A DNA stretch of 8,269 bases, from contig JAKPBL010000354.1 of assembly GCA_029778965.1 (NCBI GenBank), positions 1 through 8,269 of the forward strand, given 5' to 3'. Under the pieces are notes generated by a model. The model was not told the DNA's origin. It saw only the letters and a program-made list of their open reading frames with translations, and searched no databases. The position numbers and the translations under genes were made by a program. Shown piece by piece: positions 6,700-8,269 of the stretch. Source of the stretch: Bacteroidota bacterium (GTDB lineage: Bacteria; Bacteroidota; Bacteroidia; Chitinophagales; Chitinophagaceae). Within the stretch, counting starts at the first letter, position 1; each line of letters starts with the position of its first letter.

Positions 6700-7659
6700 A
6701 TGCAGCTACCGAACAACACGCAATCCCGGAGAAAATTCCTGCAAACAACGGCAGCACTTGGGTATGGTGTTTGTGTTTCGGGATTTGCCGCGGCCAACAG
6801 CTTTGAAGAAGAACCCATTATAGACATACACCAGCACCTGCATTATCATGGCCGGAGCGACGATGATCTCATCAGGCACCAGGCAAGTATGGGTGTGACT
6901 ACATCGATACTTCTTCCCGCCGGAACACCTGTCAATCGCGCTTCAACGAATTTTGGCGCTTCAAATTGGCTGGAGGCGCAGGTGAGCGGTAATGAGCAGG
7001 CCTTCGGTTTTTCACAGAAAAACCCAGGAAGATTTCTTTTTGGCGTGTCTGAAGTGCCCGATCTTGATAACGCGCACAAAACCATTCGCGGTTACCTGGA
7101 AAAAGGTGCATGTATTATCGGCGAGCTGAAGTTTGCAGTGGATTGCAATTCCTCTTACATGCATAAGATATATGAGCTGGCGGCGGTTTTCAATGTGCCG
7201 GTATTGATGCACTGGCAATTCGAGCGTTTCAACTTCGGATTTGACCGGTTCCATAAAATACTTAAAAAATACCCTTCGGTTAATTTCATAGGTCATGCGC
7301 AAACCTGGTGGGCGCAGGTTGATAAAAATTATACAAACCCCAGGAACCTGTATCCCGAAGGTCCGTGGACGAGCGGCGGAATTACCGACCGGTTACTGGC
7401 CGATTATCACAATATATATGCAGACATGAGTGCGGGATCGGGGTTGAATTTTCTGACCCGCGACGAAGCGCAGGCGGCTTCTTTTATTGAGCGCCACCAG
7501 GATAAGTTGATGTTCGGAAGCGATTGCGAAGACGTATCTGGTGTTTCACCTTCGTGCGGGGGAGCTGAGACAATTCGCAGGATCAGAAAATTGGCAACCG
7601 GCAAAAAAACCGAGCGAAAGCTTTTGTATGAAAACGCGAAGCGTGTTTTCAGGTTGTAG
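6700..7659 (+). CDS. Tat-exported amidohydrolase-family (Amidohydro_2-like) TIM-barrel metallohydrolase
   Basis: A 319-residue metal-dependent hydrolase with its own export signal. S9-R-R-K-F-L-Q15 is a clear twin-arginine motif, followed by a hydrophobic segment ending in GFAAANS, so signal peptidase cleavage near residue 32 is likely; there is no convincing lipobox. The mature domain begins with PIIDIHQHLH, with the HxH metal pair at H44 and H46. Other probable ligands or catalytic residues are E142 or K144 in GELKF, H171 in VLMHWQ, H199 in IGHAQ, and D275 in FGSDCED, in the order expected for the amidohydrolase barrel. The C-terminal ENAKRVFRL is typical of Amidohydro_2 proteins, whose members hydrolyse lactones or amides or decarboxylate. 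The substrate is unknown. A purine-rich GAGAAGGG at 6691-6698 serves as Shine-Dalgarno and, with the Tat motif, fixes the start. It follows the HiPIP gene by 12 nt and is probably co-transcribed. Tat use suggests folding, with metal loading, before export. Confidence 0.88.
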   Translation: MQLPNNTQSRRKFLQTTAALGYGVCVSGFAAANSFEEEPIIDIHQHLHYHGRSDDDLIRHQASMGVTTSILLPAGTPVNRASTNFGASNWLEAQVSGNEQAFGFSQKNPGRFLFGVSEVPDLDNAHKTIRGYLEKGACIIGELKFAVDCNSSYMHKIYELAAVFNVPVLMHWQFERFNFGFDRFHKILKKYPSVNFIGHAQTWWAQVDKNYTNPRNLYPEGPWTSGGITDRLLADYHNIYADMSAGSGLNFLTRDEAQAASFIERHQDKLMFGSDCEDVSGVSPSCGGAETIRRIRKLATGKKTERKLLYENAKRVFRL

Positions 7660-7692
7660 ATTAAAAGAAAGTATTGGGAATATATATAAAAG

Positions 7693-7726
7693 TTGAAGTT
7701 ATTTTTTTATTGAATAAATAGTTTTA
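7693..7726 (+). promoter_or_regulatory. Weak candidate promoter upstream of the SusC-like receptor
   Basis: The gap 7660-7758 is much more AT-rich than the coding DNA around it. TAGTTTTA at 7719-7726 is one base off the Bacteroidota -7 consensus TAnnTTTG, and a TTG at 7693-7695 lies 23 nt upstream, at the long end of usual -33 spacing. Together with the AT-richness, this is where a promoter for the receptor gene would be expected, but the match is weak in such AT-rich sequence. I see no clear terminator hairpin for the upstream amidohydrolase gene in this gap. Confidence 0.3.
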
Positions 7727-7758
7727 GTACATATTATTTAAGCGAACGACCAAACTAA

Positions 7759-8269
7759 ATGATTATGGTAATTCAAATACTGCCGCAGCTAAAAAAGCTC
7801 TTTGCTGTAATGCTGTTCCTCGCCTGTTGTGTGCATGGTATCGCACAGCAACTTGTTACCGGTACGGTTAGAGATGCAAAGGGCAACGGACTTTCCGAAG
7901 TAAGTGTTCGTGTAAAAGGAATGCTTTTAGGAACCACTACCGGTAAAGATGGCTCGTTTACCATCAGTGCACCGGCCAATGCCGTGCTTATATTCAGCCA
8001 TGTGGGATTGACCGACCAGGAGTTGGCGCTGGACGGAAGATCTGTTCTTAATCTTGTAATGGACGCATCGAATGCTGCTCTTGATGCGGTGGTAGTGGTG
8101 GGGTATGGCACCACTCGCCGTAAGGACCTGACGGGCGCTGTTGCTTCTGTTTCGAGCGATAAGGTAAATGCATTCCCTGCGGCGAACGTGATGCAGGCAT
8201 TGTCGGGAAGAGCTCCCGGGGTACAGGTTAAACAAAACAACGGCGCCCCGGGCGCCGCGATAAGTATTC
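7759..8269 (+). CDS. SusC/RagA-type TonB-linked outer-membrane receptor, N-terminal part, 3' end cut
   Basis: An open frame of 170 codons runs off the right edge, so only about the first sixth of a usual ~1000-residue receptor is present. A signal peptide is visible: basic K12-K13, a hydrophobic core LFAVMLFLACCV, and probable cleavage near GIAQ-Q (29-30). Residues ~32-103 form the carboxypeptidase-regulatory-like beta domain found at the start of SusC proteins (VTGTVRDAKGNGLSEVSV, then GTTTGKDGSFTIS). Next is the TonB-box-like DAVVVVGYGTTRRKDLTGAV (109-128), a hallmark of the SusC/RagA family, and the start of the plug (ALSGRAPGVQV). Such proteins import glycans, peptides or other large nutrients across the outer membrane with a SusD lipoprotein, whose gene would be expected just beyond the window. 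No N-terminal FecR-interacting domain is seen, so anti-sigma control through this protein is not indicated. The start could also be the ATG at 7765, two codons on; there is no Shine-Dalgarno to decide. Confidence 0.92.
   Translation, partial: MIMVIQILPQLKKLFAVMLFLACCVHGIAQQLVTGTVRDAKGNGLSEVSVRVKGMLLGTTTGKDGSFTISAPANAVLIFSHVGLTDQELALDGRSVLNLVMDASNAALDAVVVVGYGTTRRKDLTGAVASVSSDKVNAFPAANVMQALSGRAPGVQVKQNNGAPGAAISI

Noticed and set aside
7773..8240. Long minus-strand open frame over the right edge (155 residues), plus a second one at 7927-8235
   Set aside because: The + strand here encodes an unmistakable SusC/RagA N-terminus with signal peptide, beta domain and TonB-box-like motif. The reverse frames are shadows of it and have no recognisable domain.
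8242..8256. GGCGCC-CCG-GGCGCC inverted repeat, a possible hairpin
   Set aside because: It falls inside the SusC coding frame, where it encodes the family-typical Gly-Ala-Pro-Gly-Ala stretch, and has no T-tract. Codon choice explains it better than regulation.

Overview
The window comes from a Bacteroidota chromosome, most likely Chitinophagaceae or a close relative. The family-level placement is inferred from protein style, not proven. The best evidence is a SusC/RagA-type TonB-dependent receptor at the right edge, lipoprotein and Tat export signals, generally weak Shine-Dalgarno sequences, and a TAnnTTTG-like promoter box. All eight genes I can support lie on the + strand and fill almost the whole window; both end genes are cut by the window edge. 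I see no RNA genes, insertion sequences, CRISPR arrays or tandem repeats.

Left block (1-4169): four tightly packed genes look like one operon, with gaps of 9 and 8 nt and then an 8-nt overlap. They encode the C-terminal part of a class III PLP aminotransferase, a protein with a 3-hydroxyacyl-CoA dehydrogenase fold whose cofactor and catalytic motifs are badly eroded, an M19 (renal dipeptidase-like) metallohydrolase with all metal ligands intact, and a GMC-family FAD oxidoreductase with a Cys triad that could hold an Fe-S cluster.

Middle block (4283-7659): after a 113-nt gap with a candidate promoter come three closely spaced genes. They encode a predicted lipoprotein with a PVC-type 'membrane-bound dehydrogenase' beta-propeller plus HEAT-like repeats but no cytochrome c domain, a small Tat-exported lipoprotein that reads as a high-potential iron-sulfur protein (HiPIP), and a Tat-exported TIM-barrel amidohydrolase.

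Right edge (7759-8269): after an AT-rich 99-nt gap, the N-terminal part of a SusC-like outer-membrane receptor begins.

Working model (inference): this is a catabolic locus for an unidentified organic compound, perhaps one with an amine or amide group. The SusC-like receptor would import it. Envelope enzymes (amidohydrolase, propeller protein) would act on it outside the cytoplasm, and HiPIP would carry electrons from one of the dehydrogenases. The dipeptidase-like hydrolase, aminotransferase and 3HCDH-like protein would work in the cytoplasm. The substrate cannot be read from the sequence. The most notable points are the HiPIP sitting beside a cytochrome-less propeller 'dehydrogenase' and a GMC enzyme with a possible Fe-S triad, and the 3HCDH-like protein that appears to have lost most of its catalytic residues.
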